From Fulvivirga sp. M361 (GTDB lineage: Bacteria; Bacteroidota; Bacteroidia; Cytophagales; Cyclobacteriaceae): a stretch of 64,000 nt of DNA. The stretch spans positions 262,809-326,808 of the forward strand of contig NZ_VKDC01000007.1 of assembly GCF_007097395.1 (NCBI RefSeq), given 5' to 3'. The position numbers were made by a program, and so were the translations under genes. Shown piece after piece: positions 54,499 through 63,778 of this stretch. Position 1 is the first letter of the stretch; every line of letters starts with the position of its first letter. Under the pieces are notes generated by a model, which made no database searches, had not been told where the DNA came from, and worked only from the letters and a program-made list of their open reading frames with translations.

Positions 54499-55785
54499 CT
54501 AACTGAAATCCAAATCTTTTTGACGCAGACGATCAAATTGTACAATAAATTTAGCGCCTTTGCCATGTGTGCTTTCACAAGTGATCTTCCCTTTCAATGC
54601 CTCTACGTATTTTTTAGCTATGGATAGTCCCAAACCATTGGAAGATTCATTAGCCGTAGGCTGTGCACTTAGTTTTTTAAATTGTTTGAACATAGCCTTT
54701 TTATCTTCCTCAGTAAATCCCGGGCCTTGATCGCTGATCTCTATGGCTACCTTGTCATGTGAAAAACAGGAAGAAACAGATATTGTGGTGTTAAATGGAG
54801 AAAACTTAATGGCATTGGAGATCAGGTTTTCAAAAATGTTTCGCAGGCTTTCACGTTGGCCCAGGATATAAGCTCTTTTACCTGTGTAATTGATCCTGAT
54901 ATTTTTATCCTGCCCAATGTGAGAAAACTCCTGGATGACTGAATTCAGTATTTCCTGTACATTAACTTTATATACCTCTTGACCTGCCAGATTAAGATTA
55001 ATAGCACTGAGATCCAGTACTTTTCTTATCATTTCATTTTGGTCTTTGGATACTTTAGCCACGGAATCCAGTAACAGTTTTTGCTCATCTGTTAGGTTTG
55101 AGGACGTCATTTTGATTAATGATACCAGCGCTTCAATTCTATTGAGAGGGCTTTTCAAATCATGTGCAGCTATGCCCACAATTTCATCTTTTTGTCGATT
55201 GAGCTCCTGTAGCTGCCTGTTACGATCATCCAGTTTTTTTTGGTAGTTACGTTGATCTCTACTATATATTTTGGTGATGATGAACATTGAAACAAATAGC
55301 ACCAAAGGGATCATCCAGGAATAATTTTCTTCAGGGTAAGGGTGATATACCAGTTGTGGCAGGTAGAAAAGAACAAGGTTAATAAAATACATTGCAGTGA
55401 ACACCCTGGAATGTATATAGAAATACATAAGCATCATGATCATCATCAGGTGCATGTATTCTACCATTTCACCTACCTTGAAATACATCGTGACAGACAC
55501 TAAAAATAAGTGAAAAACCAGAAAGAAAAGTAATCTGGCTAATTTAATAAAGCCAATATGGTTTAAGTAGAAAAGAAAAAAAATAAAACCGGTAAGTCCT
55601 ATTTCTATATAGGTCAAAAGATGATTCTTATAATAAAAAAAATTAATAAAAATAAAAGCGGAGAGTATGACAAAGCTGGTCAGAGATACCACATTCAAGA
55701 ATCGTATGTGACGCTTTTCACCGTTGTGCGATGCATTGTTCAAGCCAATATTAACGAGATATGGGATAATATTAAATGACTTCAT
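54499..55785 (-). CDS. Membrane sensor histidine kinase
   Basis: A 428-residue kinase. The N-terminal half carries about six hydrophobic segments (residues ~35-175), including VSLTSFVILSAFIFINFFYY and LIPLVLFVSMFIITKIYS regions. A coiled-coil linker (~180-200) leads to HisKA with phosphoacceptor H208 in VGIAAHDLKSPLNRIE, and HATPase_c with ENLISNAIKFSP (N box), SDQGPGFTEED (G1) and SNGLGLSIAKKYVEALKG (G2). The membrane part has no known sensor domain. No response regulator is adjacent, so the partner is unknown. Confidence 0.93.
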   Translation of the reverse strand: MKSFNIIPYLVNIGLNNASHNGEKRHIRFLNVVSLTSFVILSAFIFINFFYYKNHLLTYIEIGLTGFIFFLFYLNHIGFIKLARLLFFLVFHLFLVSVTMYFKVGEMVEYMHLMMIMMLMYFYIHSRVFTAMYFINLVLFYLPQLVYHPYPEENYSWMIPLVLFVSMFIITKIYSRDQRNYQKKLDDRNRQLQELNRQKDEIVGIAAHDLKSPLNRIEALVSLIKMTSSNLTDEQKLLLDSVAKVSKDQNEMIRKVLDLSAINLNLAGQEVYKVNVQEILNSVIQEFSHIGQDKNIRINYTGKRAYILGQRESLRNIFENLISNAIKFSPFNTTISVSSCFSHDKVAIEISDQGPGFTEEDKKAMFKQFKKLSAQPTANESSNGLGLSIAKKYVEALKGKITCESTHGKGAKFIVQFDRLRQKDLDFS

Positions 55786-56026
55786 TTCTTGACTGGAGGG
55801 TTGGCGAACATACGAATTATCATGTTGAAGGACAAGCCACTTACGTCATGCAAAGGTGACTTTCTTTGTTACCTATTACACTTATATACATACGGGTAAA
55901 AAGTGGGTTAAATATTACAAGTCAATAATGACCAATTTTGAACAGTTTATATGCCCGTATTACGCTAACGGTCATTCTGACCTGATTTAAAATGGATAAA
56001 TTGCTCAAAATTTGATAATCATAGAC

Positions 56027-57172
56027 ATGCGTTTGACATACCTGTTATTTTTTAGTCTTTCATTATCCTGCACTTCTTTATTTGGACAGGATGGCTATTG
56101 CCCTGACCATCAGTGGAAACGACAAAATCCTTCAAAAATTGGATTAAACGAACAGTTATTGAACGAAGCAGTGGATTTTGCTTTGAAAAATGAATATTCA
56201 GGTGCCAGGGATCTTCGCAGGGCGATATTAAAAAGTTTTGAACGGGAACCATACCATGAAATAGTAGGGCCAACAAAGGAGAGAGGAGGACCGGCAGGCC
56301 TTATTCTTAAGGGAGGATACATAGTAGCAGAATGGGGAGATATCGAACGGGTAGATATGACATTTAGTGTTACCAAAAGTTACCTTTCCACCGTAGCAGG
56401 CTTAGCACTTGATGAAGGCCTGATCAAAAGTATGCAAGACCCTGTTACAGATTATGTATGGGATCACACATTCCGGGGGGAACATAATGCTAAGATTAGA
56501 TGGCATCACCTTTTAACACAATCATCGGACTGGTCGGGCAGCCTGTTTGGTATGGAGGATTGGTCTGACCGCCCTCCAAAAGAAGGCGATATCGACGACT
56601 GGAAACATCGTCAATTTTTCGAACCGGGAGTGCGTTTTGAATACAATGATGTGCGTGTCAATGTATTAAGTTACGCGCTACTTCAGGTTTGGCGTAAACC
56701 ACTACCCTTGGTGTTGAAAGAAAAAGTAATGGACCCAATAGGAGCTTCCACTACCTGGAGGTGGTTTGGTTATGACCATTCGTGGGTGGTAGTAGATGGT
56801 GTAAAAGTACAATCAGTGAGTGGTGGAGGTCATTCCGGTGGAGGGCTTTTTATTAATACATTAGACCATGCGAGATTTGGGCTGCTGTTTTTACGTAATG
56901 GGAAATGGAATGGTCAGCAATTGGTATCAAAACAATGGATCACTGAGGCCAGAAGGCCATCTGAAGCGAATGATCGCTACGGTTATATGTGGTGGTTGAA
57001 TCGAGGGAAGAACCAATGGGAAGGAATACCTGAAAACGTCTGTTACGCTGCTGGTTTTGGAGGTAATTTTATCGTCATAGATCAGGACCACGACATCGTT
57101 ATTGTTACGCGATGGCTTGAACCTTCTCAAATTGGCACTATGGTGGCTAAAGTATTAAAGGCTGTAAAGTAG
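56027..57172 (+). CDS. Serine beta-lactamase-fold hydrolase, exported
   Basis: A 381-residue member of the class C beta-lactamase/esterase family (Pfam Beta-lactamase). The ATG at 56027 starts a signal peptide (YLLFFSLSLSCTSLFGQ); the TTG at 56012 is the alternative. The catalytic SxxK is S114-V-T-K117 in FSVTKSYLSTVAG; the YxN motif is EYNDVRVNVLSYALL, and HSGGGLFINTLDHARFGLLFL precedes the third motif. Many family members are esterases or peptidases rather than antibiotic-hydrolysing enzymes; the substrate here is unknown. It is probably periplasmic. Confidence 0.9.
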   Translation: MRLTYLLFFSLSLSCTSLFGQDGYCPDHQWKRQNPSKIGLNEQLLNEAVDFALKNEYSGARDLRRAILKSFEREPYHEIVGPTKERGGPAGLILKGGYIVAEWGDIERVDMTFSVTKSYLSTVAGLALDEGLIKSMQDPVTDYVWDHTFRGEHNAKIRWHHLLTQSSDWSGSLFGMEDWSDRPPKEGDIDDWKHRQFFEPGVRFEYNDVRVNVLSYALLQVWRKPLPLVLKEKVMDPIGASTTWRWFGYDHSWVVVDGVKVQSVSGGGHSGGGLFINTLDHARFGLLFLRNGKWNGQQLVSKQWITEARRPSEANDRYGYMWWLNRGKNQWEGIPENVCYAAGFGGNFIVIDQDHDIVIVTRWLEPSQIGTMVAKVLKAVK

Positions 57173-57185
57173 GGTAGAGTTAAAA

Positions 57186-57217
57186 TGACGAGAAGAGCCC
57201 AAGCGCTCTCCTCGTCA
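57186..57217. terminator. Bidirectional terminator between hydrolase and tonB
   Basis: TGACGAG (57186-57192) pairs with CTCGTCA (57211-57217), and a second 5-bp segment pairs inside with one mismatch. On the minus strand a CATTTTAA tail follows; on the plus strand the tail is weak. Confidence 0.65.
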
Positions 57218-57237
57218 AACATACTTCAACAACCCTA

Positions 57238-58041
57238 CTACCTTTCTTTAAGTTTAAAGAATACCGGGGCCATCATTCTTACCCTTACGGGTTTTCCACG
57301 TTGCTTACCGGGTATCCAGTTGGGTGCTTTGCTGATCACTCTGACAGCTTCTTCGTCACAACCGCCGCCTATGCCTTTGATCACTTCGATATCTACAAGG
57401 CTGCCGTCAGAATTAACTACGAACTGTACAAAAACTTTCCCCTGAACCCGGGTTCTCAGTGCCGCGTCAGGATATTTGATGTTTTTAGCTATAAAAGACA
57501 TGAATGCTGCCATACCTCCTTGAGGTTCTGGCTTCACTTCCACAATAGTGAATATTTCATCTGCTTCTTCTTCTTCCATCAATTCCAGCCCTTCTGAATC
57601 AAACTCTTCTATGACGGTTTCTTCTGTGATCTCTACATCAAAGTCTATTTCTATCTCTTCTATGATTTCATCTACCTCCACTTCAACGATATTGGGTTGT
57701 TGAATTTTCTTGACAGGAGGGGGAGGTGGCTGTTCTGTTACAGGAATATCCATAAGTTCCTCAAAATCATCAGCAATACCTGCAATTTCAAGTGAACCGG
57801 ATCTATCGGAAGATTTCCATTCGAAAAGACCTACCACCAGTAGAAAACTTAAAAAAAGTCCAATACTAAATGATAACCGTTGGGTAGCAAGGAATTTTCG
57901 ATGGCGTATTTTTTTAGCGTCGATCAGATAACTGACCATCTCATAACTTTGGAATGGATCCTTGACATCCGTCTTTTTATAGGTGATTTTGAATTTTTCA
58001 TTAGGATCCTCCACATTGCGTGTGTGTTTAGGAAGTACCAT
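57238..58041 (-). CDS. TonB-family energy transducer
   Basis: Links proton motive force to outer-membrane transporters such as SusC. The start is the ATG at 58041 (MVLPKHTRN); a GTG at 58074 would add 11 residues. Order: a ~55-residue cytoplasmic part, one transmembrane helix (LSFSIGLFLSFLLVVGLFEW, ~55-75), a Pro-rich stretch (EQPPPPPVKKIQQP), a long acidic linker (~residues 110-175) and the C-terminal TonB domain (YPDAALRTRVQGKVFVQFVVNSDGSLVDIEVIKGIG, ending in NWIPGKQRGKPVRVRM). The extended cytoplasmic segment is longer than in E. coli TonB, common in Bacteroidota. Confidence 0.93.
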   Translation of the reverse strand: MVLPKHTRNVEDPNEKFKITYKKTDVKDPFQSYEMVSYLIDAKKIRHRKFLATQRLSFSIGLFLSFLLVVGLFEWKSSDRSGSLEIAGIADDFEELMDIPVTEQPPPPPVKKIQQPNIVEVEVDEIIEEIEIDFDVEITEETVIEEFDSEGLELMEEEEADEIFTIVEVKPEPQGGMAAFMSFIAKNIKYPDAALRTRVQGKVFVQFVVNSDGSLVDIEVIKGIGGGCDEEAVRVISKAPNWIPGKQRGKPVRVRMMAPVFFKLKER

Positions 58042-58170
58042 GGCTCTTGAAGTTTGTTTAGTGTAATTTGGCACAATTCGGAAATAAACGTGCTGAGCAA
58101 TGTTTGGAATTAAAGTGACTTATGTCAGATCACTAAAAAGGGCTACAGAGACATCCATAACAGCGTTTAT

Positions 58171-59439
58171 TTAGCCGATTTTAAATTGGTATTGCAAGAT
58201 GACAGAAGACCGTCTATTCTGGATATAACTTATGTCTCCCATTTTTTTTACCAGGGGCCAGTTTTGATATCCCAGGGTCAGCTTTGACCTGTGGCTATCC
58301 ATTAAATAGTGAACGCCTGTTTCCCAATGTATCAGCCTTTTTCCCACGGCCTGTAAAGAGGCCCGGGAGCATGAACCAAAAAATTGGAAAGTACATGATT
58401 CAATATTCGTCATAATAGCGCTTTGAAGGAAGTAGATATGCCCTGTGCCAGTTACTAAAGCACTATTTCCTTTTCCATTCATATACTCACTGGCTGTGAA
58501 GGTTCTGGCGGGATTGTTGGCCCCTACTTGTCTTATGAAATTAGGCCCCAGGTCATGATTGTAATAGGCAGCATATATAGTAAGTGTCGTTTTTTTATAA
58601 ACAGGGTGTTCATAAAATAAGTCCACTGCGAATGAGCAGGCGGTATGGAACAGGCTGTCAGTCTCAAAAAGGCTCATGGTAGCTTCAGGCTGGTAAAATG
58701 CTCCTGCTCCAAAGGTCAATAAGTCTTTTTTACCTAAGTAAGTTGCAGCAGAAAAGGGAGACTTCTGACTTTCCTTGTCACGAAGTTGGAACTTTACATA
58801 AGTAGAAATTTGATAATCAGATGCCTTATATGCCACTTTGGCCACGTCAGTAAATGTAGATGGCTTAGTCGGAGCGTAAGGCTTAGCGAGTACAAACCGG
58901 TAATCCAATTTGCCTTTCTGTCCTTTTAAAAAGAAACTTAGCTTTCGAAGTAAGTCGTCGGAATTATTGATGAGTGGGGTGGCGATAAACTGGATGTCCA
59001 CACCCAATCCACTGCTGGTGGACGGTGCCGCATATCGGGACAAGCCCGTCCAGGCATTCTTACCCATACCAAAGCTTAAAGACTTCTTCCAATTGAAAGT
59101 AGTATAAGCATCCAAAACCTTTGGACTGCCACTGGTCTTACTTACCTGATTTATATTATTGTTACCCAATGTCAATACAAACTCATTTTTGGGCGACCAT
59201 TGTCCGTACAACTTCATACGATACCTTCGTACGGAAAGGTCCCAGGCTTCAGTTTGTTGGCTTTCTTTTATTACAGACCCAGGGTTTAACGCGGTGTGCC
59301 TCGCCCAAAACTGACCGGAAAGAGCAAAGCCTAAGTAACGTGTTTCAGTGTCATCAAAATAGTGCCTTAACGACTGAGCACTAACGTTCATGAGACTCGC
59401 TGCAATCATAACCCCTATTGAAAATAATTTCCTTATCAT
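58171..59439 (-). CDS. Outer-membrane porin, O/P (phosphate-selective) type
   Basis: A 422-residue beta-barrel with signal peptide (SIGVMIAASLMNVSAQ). The motifs LSVRRYRMKLYGQWSPKNEFVLTLGNNNI and FSFGMGKNAWTGLSRYAAPSTSS match the Porin_O_P family, which includes phosphate- and pyrophosphate-selective channels. The C-terminus ends in the barrel closing strand SSVILQYQFKIG. It is 1.5 kb from the polyphosphate kinase genes, so a role in phosphate uptake is tempting; the family name alone does not prove specificity. Confidence 0.82.
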   Translation of the reverse strand: MIRKLFSIGVMIAASLMNVSAQSLRHYFDDTETRYLGFALSGQFWARHTALNPGSVIKESQQTEAWDLSVRRYRMKLYGQWSPKNEFVLTLGNNNINQVSKTSGSPKVLDAYTTFNWKKSLSFGMGKNAWTGLSRYAAPSTSSGLGVDIQFIATPLINNSDDLLRKLSFFLKGQKGKLDYRFVLAKPYAPTKPSTFTDVAKVAYKASDYQISTYVKFQLRDKESQKSPFSAATYLGKKDLLTFGAGAFYQPEATMSLFETDSLFHTACSFAVDLFYEHPVYKKTTLTIYAAYYNHDLGPNFIRQVGANNPARTFTASEYMNGKGNSALVTGTGHIYFLQSAIMTNIESCTFQFFGSCSRASLQAVGKRLIHWETGVHYLMDSHRSKLTLGYQNWPLVKKMGDISYIQNRRSSVILQYQFKIG

Positions 59440-59847
59440 AGTAATTTAACCTCACAGCATTCCTGTCAGGCCATTGAGATGAAAAAAAGTCGACGAGCTA
59501 CACCACTGTAACTCGCTCTGATATGGCTAAGTGTAGAGAGGGTTCGGTATACTGCCTTAAACAGGCATAAATTCAAGAAGTATCACTAGGAAAACAGGAG
59601 TGAAGACAGAAGCATACGTTATAGCCTGTGAAATCTCTATTGTAAAAAACAGGAATAGCACTGAATGTTGAGTGATGATCGATCCCTGTATTCATGTTTA
59701 AGCTATGAATGCCGGAACGATCATCCGTTGTATCACATCTGCGAAAAAGATCTTTAATAGTCAACTTCCTTTGAAGACGATTGAACTGTCCTGCATGAGG
59801 AACGGTTCGTCTGACAATAGACGAAATTGTACTGTCAGTAAGCATCG
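59440..59847. other. 408-bp gap between porin and stress-protein genes
   Basis: A 90-codon frame (59573-59845, minus) starts 2 bp after the stress-protein stop, but its Cys/His/Ser-rich product looks random and no RBS is evident, so I do not annotate it. No terminator with T tail was found. Confidence 0.35.
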
Positions 59848-60591
59848 TTATACCAGGTTAAGTACAGGTACATTTGAATTCACTACTAACTCCTTTACTA
59901 ACCTGCCTTCCGAGGAAAGCTGATTTTTTCCGTGGTCCCGCAGTAGTACGGCAAGCATATCAATGTCCTTTTCTTTGATAAAATTCATTATAGCACTTTC
60001 TATGTCATCACTGGTAATGCAGATATATTCATGATGGACATGTTCCAGGTAATATTCCAGGGAAGCTTCTGCATTATCTACTACGCTGTTATCACGATTA
60101 ACGTGTAGCAGATAGACTTTGGCCTCCGTTTTTTGTGCCAGTATCATTAAGGGGTGTAAGACAGCGGAATCTTTAATATTTTTAAAATCATTGGCATAAG
60201 CGATCCGTTTTATTTTGGACCAGTGATAATTCTCAGGAACAAGCATTAACGGACAGTTGGTAAGCTTCACGAGTGCCTTGGAAAGCTCAGAACCATTGAT
60301 CCCCGTGGTACCCATTACTAACAGGTCAGGTTTTTCAGTGTCAATGGCAGCTTGAATGTCTTCCAGAAGCTCTCCTCTCGTTATCTCAAAATTGTACTGA
60401 ATGCCTGTCTTGTATAATTTGCTGTTTTCAAGTTGGCCAAACGCAGTCTTCAGATATTCCAGATCCTCATTAGGTTGTTTTACATGGATCATTAAAAGCT
60501 CAGGTTTAAATCCTGAGAATACATCCAGGGCAAAGTCAATGGCATTTTCCGAGGCACCGGACAGGTCAATTGGAATCAGTATTTTTTTCAT
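59848..60591 (-). CDS. Universal stress protein with two USP domains
   Basis: A 247-residue protein with two tandem universal stress domains, residues ~1-125 and ~130-247. The first begins KKILIPIDLSGASENAIDFAL, has the acidic D of the nucleotide site, and holds the GxxG-type segment VMGTTGINGSELSK. The second (YANDFKNIKDSAVLHPLMIL) is more divergent. USPs bind ATP and are induced by stress or starvation. The gene is divergent from the ppk2 pair, with a perfect 10-bp inverted repeat between them. Confidence 0.88.
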   Translation of the reverse strand: MKKILIPIDLSGASENAIDFALDVFSGFKPELLMIHVKQPNEDLEYLKTAFGQLENSKLYKTGIQYNFEITRGELLEDIQAAIDTEKPDLLVMGTTGINGSELSKALVKLTNCPLMLVPENYHWSKIKRIAYANDFKNIKDSAVLHPLMILAQKTEAKVYLLHVNRDNSVVDNAEASLEYYLEHVHHEYICITSDDIESAIMNFIKEKDIDMLAVLLRDHGKNQLSSEGRLVKELVVNSNVPVLNLV

Positions 60592-60899
60592 GACTTTTGA
60601 TGTTTAAGCGTTTCAACAACAATGCTAAATTATTGCTCTTATTTTTGGCGAGTCGACCTAATAGTCAGACAAAGACATGATATTTGTCATGTCTTTAATC
60701 GTGGCGGGCATTCCAAACGATTGCAGCTGGTAATATCAGTGGATATAAAAGGTGGATAAATATTGCCTTTAACCCGTAGAATGGAGAGTGTCAGAAAACT
60801 CAATACACTCGACATGATTCATTTATTGAATGCCATAATTGTTCAAATGCCTTATTTTTCGCATTTTCGGAGTTCGGTCCAATTAAAAACGAGTACAGT
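60592..60899. promoter_or_regulatory. Divergent uspA-ppk2 control region
   Basis: 308 bp between divergent starts. Contains the inverted repeat AAAGACATGA (60671-60680) / TCATGTCTTT (60687-60696) with a 6-bp centre, 80 bp from the stress-protein start. No exact TAnnTTTG was found; TATTTTTC precedes the ppk2 gene. Confidence 0.5.
60671..60696. repeat. Perfect 10-bp inverted repeat, operator-like
   Basis: AAAGACATGA-TATTTG-TCATGTCTTT. Either a dimeric regulator site or a small hairpin; it lacks a T tail beyond TTT, so terminator function is unlikely. Confidence 0.6.
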
Positions 60900-61796
60900 G
60901 TGAGCCAGTTCTTAATAACAGATGAAGCGAGGCGAGGTAAAATGCATAAGTTGCATTTGCTGGCCAACGAAAACTTCAATCAAATACAAAACTCTCAAGA
61001 GCTGCTCACCCTTCTTAACGAGAAAGGGAGAGATGTTCAGAAAATTCTTTTTACCCTTGATTATCTGGATCAATTGCGAAAACTACAGGTAGAACTTGTT
61101 AAGCTTCAAAGTCACATTATTAAACATAAGCTTAGGGTGGCAGTAATTTTTGAGGGGCGTGATGCGGCTGGAAAAGGAGGTTCAATCAAACGCTTTATAG
61201 AACACCTGAATCCAAGGGCCATGCGTGTTGTGGCACTGGCTAAACCCACAGATAGAGAAAGAGGGCAATGGTACTTCAGACGATATACTAAAGTTTTACC
61301 TAATGCCGGAGAAATTGTGTTCTTTGATAGAAGTTGGTATAACCGTGCAGTGGTAGAACCCGTTATGGGGTTTTGTGATGTGGGAGAGTATCAGCAGTTT
61401 ATGCGGCAGGTGCCAGAGTTTGAGCACATGCTTTTTGAGTCAGGAGTGAAAATGACCAAATTCTGGTTTTCTATAGAAAAACAAGAGCAGGCCAAAAGAT
61501 TCGAAGCAAGGAGAAATAACCCTCTGAAACGATGGAAACTGAGCCCGGTAGACCAAAAAGGGCAGGAATTTTGGGACCGCTATACCTATTATAAGGAGCA
61601 AATGTTTAGCAGAACCCACACCAGTTATAGTCCATGGGTAATCGTGAAGACTAATATTAAGAAAGAGGCACGTCTGGAAAGTATCAGACACCTGCTGTCC
61701 TCGTTTGAATATGAAGGGAAGGATGAGGCAGTCACCAGGGTACTGCCTGATCCGAATGTTATCATGCGCTTTCACCGATCCGTGTACAGCGATTAA
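60900..61796 (+). CDS. ppk2: Polyphosphate kinase 2 (PPK2), first copy
   Basis: Transfers phosphate between polyphosphate and nucleotides. 298 residues from GTG at 60900; ATG at 60942 is an alternative. The Walker A loop FEGRDAAGKGG lies near residues 84-94, followed by the NPRAMRVVALAKPT lid-side segment, Walker B FFDRSWYNRAVVEP near 142-155, and the basic segment NNPLKRWKLSPVDQKGQEFWDRY near 204-226. Fewer than 300 residues with one PPK2 domain matches the class I or III form; sequence alone does not tell whether AMP/ADP or GDP is the acceptor. A second PPK2 gene follows after 9 bp. Confidence 0.94.
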   Translation: MSQFLITDEARRGKMHKLHLLANENFNQIQNSQELLTLLNEKGRDVQKILFTLDYLDQLRKLQVELVKLQSHIIKHKLRVAVIFEGRDAAGKGGSIKRFIEHLNPRAMRVVALAKPTDRERGQWYFRRYTKVLPNAGEIVFFDRSWYNRAVVEPVMGFCDVGEYQQFMRQVPEFEHMLFESGVKMTKFWFSIEKQEQAKRFEARRNNPLKRWKLSPVDQKGQEFWDRYTYYKEQMFSRTHTSYSPWVIVKTNIKKEARLESIRHLLSSFEYEGKDEAVTRVLPDPNVIMRFHRSVYSD

Positions 61797-61805
61797 TTTC
61801 TTGAA

Positions 61806-62588
61806 ATGACAAAAAACTACAACTTCACCAAAAATGAGCTGGCACTATTAAACTCTAATAATGCATTAAGACTGATGCTGGGTAACCAGGAGGATATCAA
61901 CCCGGAACGTGTGCTAAGATATGTCAGGTATGAATACCAGGTTGAAAAAAATCAGGTGGAGTTGATAAAGCTCCAGAACTGGGTGACTGAAAATCAAAAA
62001 AGGGTATGTGTCATTTTCGAAGGTCGTGATGCCGCTGGTAAGGGCGGGGCCATTCGCAGGATCACCCATCATTTGAATCCACGGTTTTATAAAGTTCACG
62101 CGTTACCTAAGCCTAGTGAAGAAGAGAAAGGGCAGTGGTATTTTCAGCGTTATGTCAGTCATTTACCCAATCCTGGCGAGATCATTTTTTTTGATAGAAG
62201 CTGGTATAACAGGGCAGTGGTAGAGCCTGTCAATGGGTTCTGTACGGAAGATGAATACCAGCGGTTCATGAATGAAGTCAATCTATTCGAGTCTATGATC
62301 ACTAATGATGGCATCATTTTAATTAAATTATACTTTTCTATCTCTAAAGAAGAACAGTCAAGAAGATTTGAGGATATACGCACTAATCCGCTCAAGCGCT
62401 GGAAGCTTACTCCTGTGGATGAAAAGGCCCAGGAACTCTGGGATGTTTACACTGAATACAAAGAAAAAATGTTTAAATGCACCGATACGAAAAAAAATCC
62501 CTGGGTGATCATAGAGGCCAATAAGAAAACCAAAGCACGTCTGGAGGCCATGGAGTATTTACTCAATAAAGTGCCTTATAAACAATAA
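61806..62588 (+). CDS. ppk2: Polyphosphate kinase 2 (PPK2), second copy
   Basis: A paralog of the gene immediately upstream, 260 residues, with the same core motifs: FEGRDAAGKGGAIRR near residues 73-87, IIFFDRSWYNRAVVEPV near 124-140 and NPLKRWKLTPVDEKAQELWD near 190-209. It lacks the longer N- and C-terminal extensions of the first copy. The two start only 9 bp apart and should be co-transcribed. Whether they form a heteromer or differ in nucleotide specificity is unknown. It converges on the outer-membrane protein gene with a 15-bp gap. Confidence 0.94.
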   Translation: MTKNYNFTKNELALLNSNNALRLMLGNQEDINPERVLRYVRYEYQVEKNQVELIKLQNWVTENQKRVCVIFEGRDAAGKGGAIRRITHHLNPRFYKVHALPKPSEEEKGQWYFQRYVSHLPNPGEIIFFDRSWYNRAVVEPVNGFCTEDEYQRFMNEVNLFESMITNDGIILIKLYFSISKEEQSRRFEDIRTNPLKRWKLTPVDEKAQELWDVYTEYKEKMFKCTDTKKNPWVIIEANKKTKARLEAMEYLLNKVPYKQ

Positions 62589-62603
62589 CCGATCTTACCT
62601 TGA

Positions 62604-63455
62604 CTACTTTAGTAAAAGTCCAATTTTTAAGCGGGCGTTTACCGCTATAGGTGAATTACTATCACCTGCTATGAACCCATAGTGAAACGCCCTGAAATCA
62701 TTAACATCCCCCCCATCAAGTTCATCGTTTTTCAGGTTGCTGAAGCCATAGCCAATGCCTACGGAATAATCGATCAAAAAGGCATTGTCATAAATAATCT
62801 GTTTACCGAAATTCAGTAGTAATGCCCCGGCCACCACATCTCTTTTTATTCTTCTGGTAGTGACTCCCGAGCCGAAAAAGAAGTCATTGTCATATTCGTT
62901 CTGGTAAACGGAAAGGATAATCTGAGGTTTGATGTAAGAGCCTTTGAGCAAATGGGCATATTTCATATGTGAAGTATAAAAATCCGGTGTACGAATAAAC
63001 TTGTACCCGGATGAAACATAAGCACCCTGACTCCGATTGTAATCATCTGTGTTAAAACCTATTCCAATCAAACCGAGCTCTGTTTCGAAACTTCTTCCGG
63101 GTTTGATACTTTTTTCATAAGTGAAGCCCAGGTGCTCAGTCAGGGCAGATAAAAAATGTAACTTAAGAGCATGTGACCTGTCCTCACTATACAATGACTC
63201 ATCCTGCAGCGGATCTTTAAACGTCATTTCCCTACCATTGCTTAGTACTATTCGACTTACCTGGCTTACAGGAATGGAAAAAGTGGGTGAATTTCTGATT
63301 TCATCAGGGGAGAGGTAATACTTTATTTCTTCAATACCTACTTCGGTAATAACACATTCAATAACGGAATGATCCCTTTTGTAGATCTTATCCTGACTGT
63401 AACTTATGACTGCGGTGATCAATAATAGAACTGATAATAAGTAGAATCTTTTCAT
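62604..63455 (-). CDS. Predicted outer-membrane or periplasmic protein of unknown function
   Basis: A 283-residue exported protein (signal peptide FYLLSVLLLITAVISYSQ). Residues ~22-80 (DHSVIECVITEVGIEEIKYYLSPDE, then PVSQVSRIVLSNGRE) resemble a small beta-rich domain common at the start of Bacteroidota secreted proteins. The remaining part consists of alternating aromatic-bearing strands ending RLKIGLLLK, a barrel-like pattern. I do not recognise a named family beyond this. Confidence 0.75.
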   Translation of the reverse strand: MKRFYLLSVLLLITAVISYSQDKIYKRDHSVIECVITEVGIEEIKYYLSPDEIRNSPTFSIPVSQVSRIVLSNGREMTFKDPLQDESLYSEDRSHALKLHFLSALTEHLGFTYEKSIKPGRSFETELGLIGIGFNTDDYNRSQGAYVSSGYKFIRTPDFYTSHMKYAHLLKGSYIKPQIILSVYQNEYDNDFFFGSGVTTRRIKRDVVAGALLLNFGKQIIYDNAFLIDYSVGIGYGFSNLKNDELDGGDVNDFRAFHYGFIAGDSNSPIAVNARLKIGLLLK

Positions 63456-63778
63456 GGCTGGAGCTTTGATAGAACAACATACTAAGTCTTCATCTTTCGA
63501 CGGTGGAATAGAAGTTTTGATCCGACATAATCAATGATTATGCCAGAACGTCTTAAATGCATGACACATCAAAAGCGAATAAGGTTGGTAGTTGTGTCGA
63601 ATTGTTTCAACCAAAACAGAACAACTTATGGTGATCATTTCCTCAAATGATCAAAAAAAGAGAATTGTATACAGAGATGCCTGATAATCCGGAAATTGGG
63701 CATAGCCAATTGTCGTCCCATTTTTTTGAGATATTCAAGTAATGCCCAATACATGGTTTATTTTATTTCAAGCAGAAC
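63456..63778. other. Intergenic region before the miniature element
   Basis: 323 bp. Contains a perfect palindrome TGATCATTT (63632-63640) / AAATGATCA (63645-63653) with a 4-nt centre CCTC, lacking a T tail on the plus side. Otherwise no gene or RNA that I can support. Confidence 0.4.

Noticed and set aside
59573..59845. 90-codon minus frame just downstream of the universal stress gene
   Set aside because: Close spacing suggests coupling, but the product is Cys/His/Ser-rich and disordered-looking, and no homology-type motif is visible.
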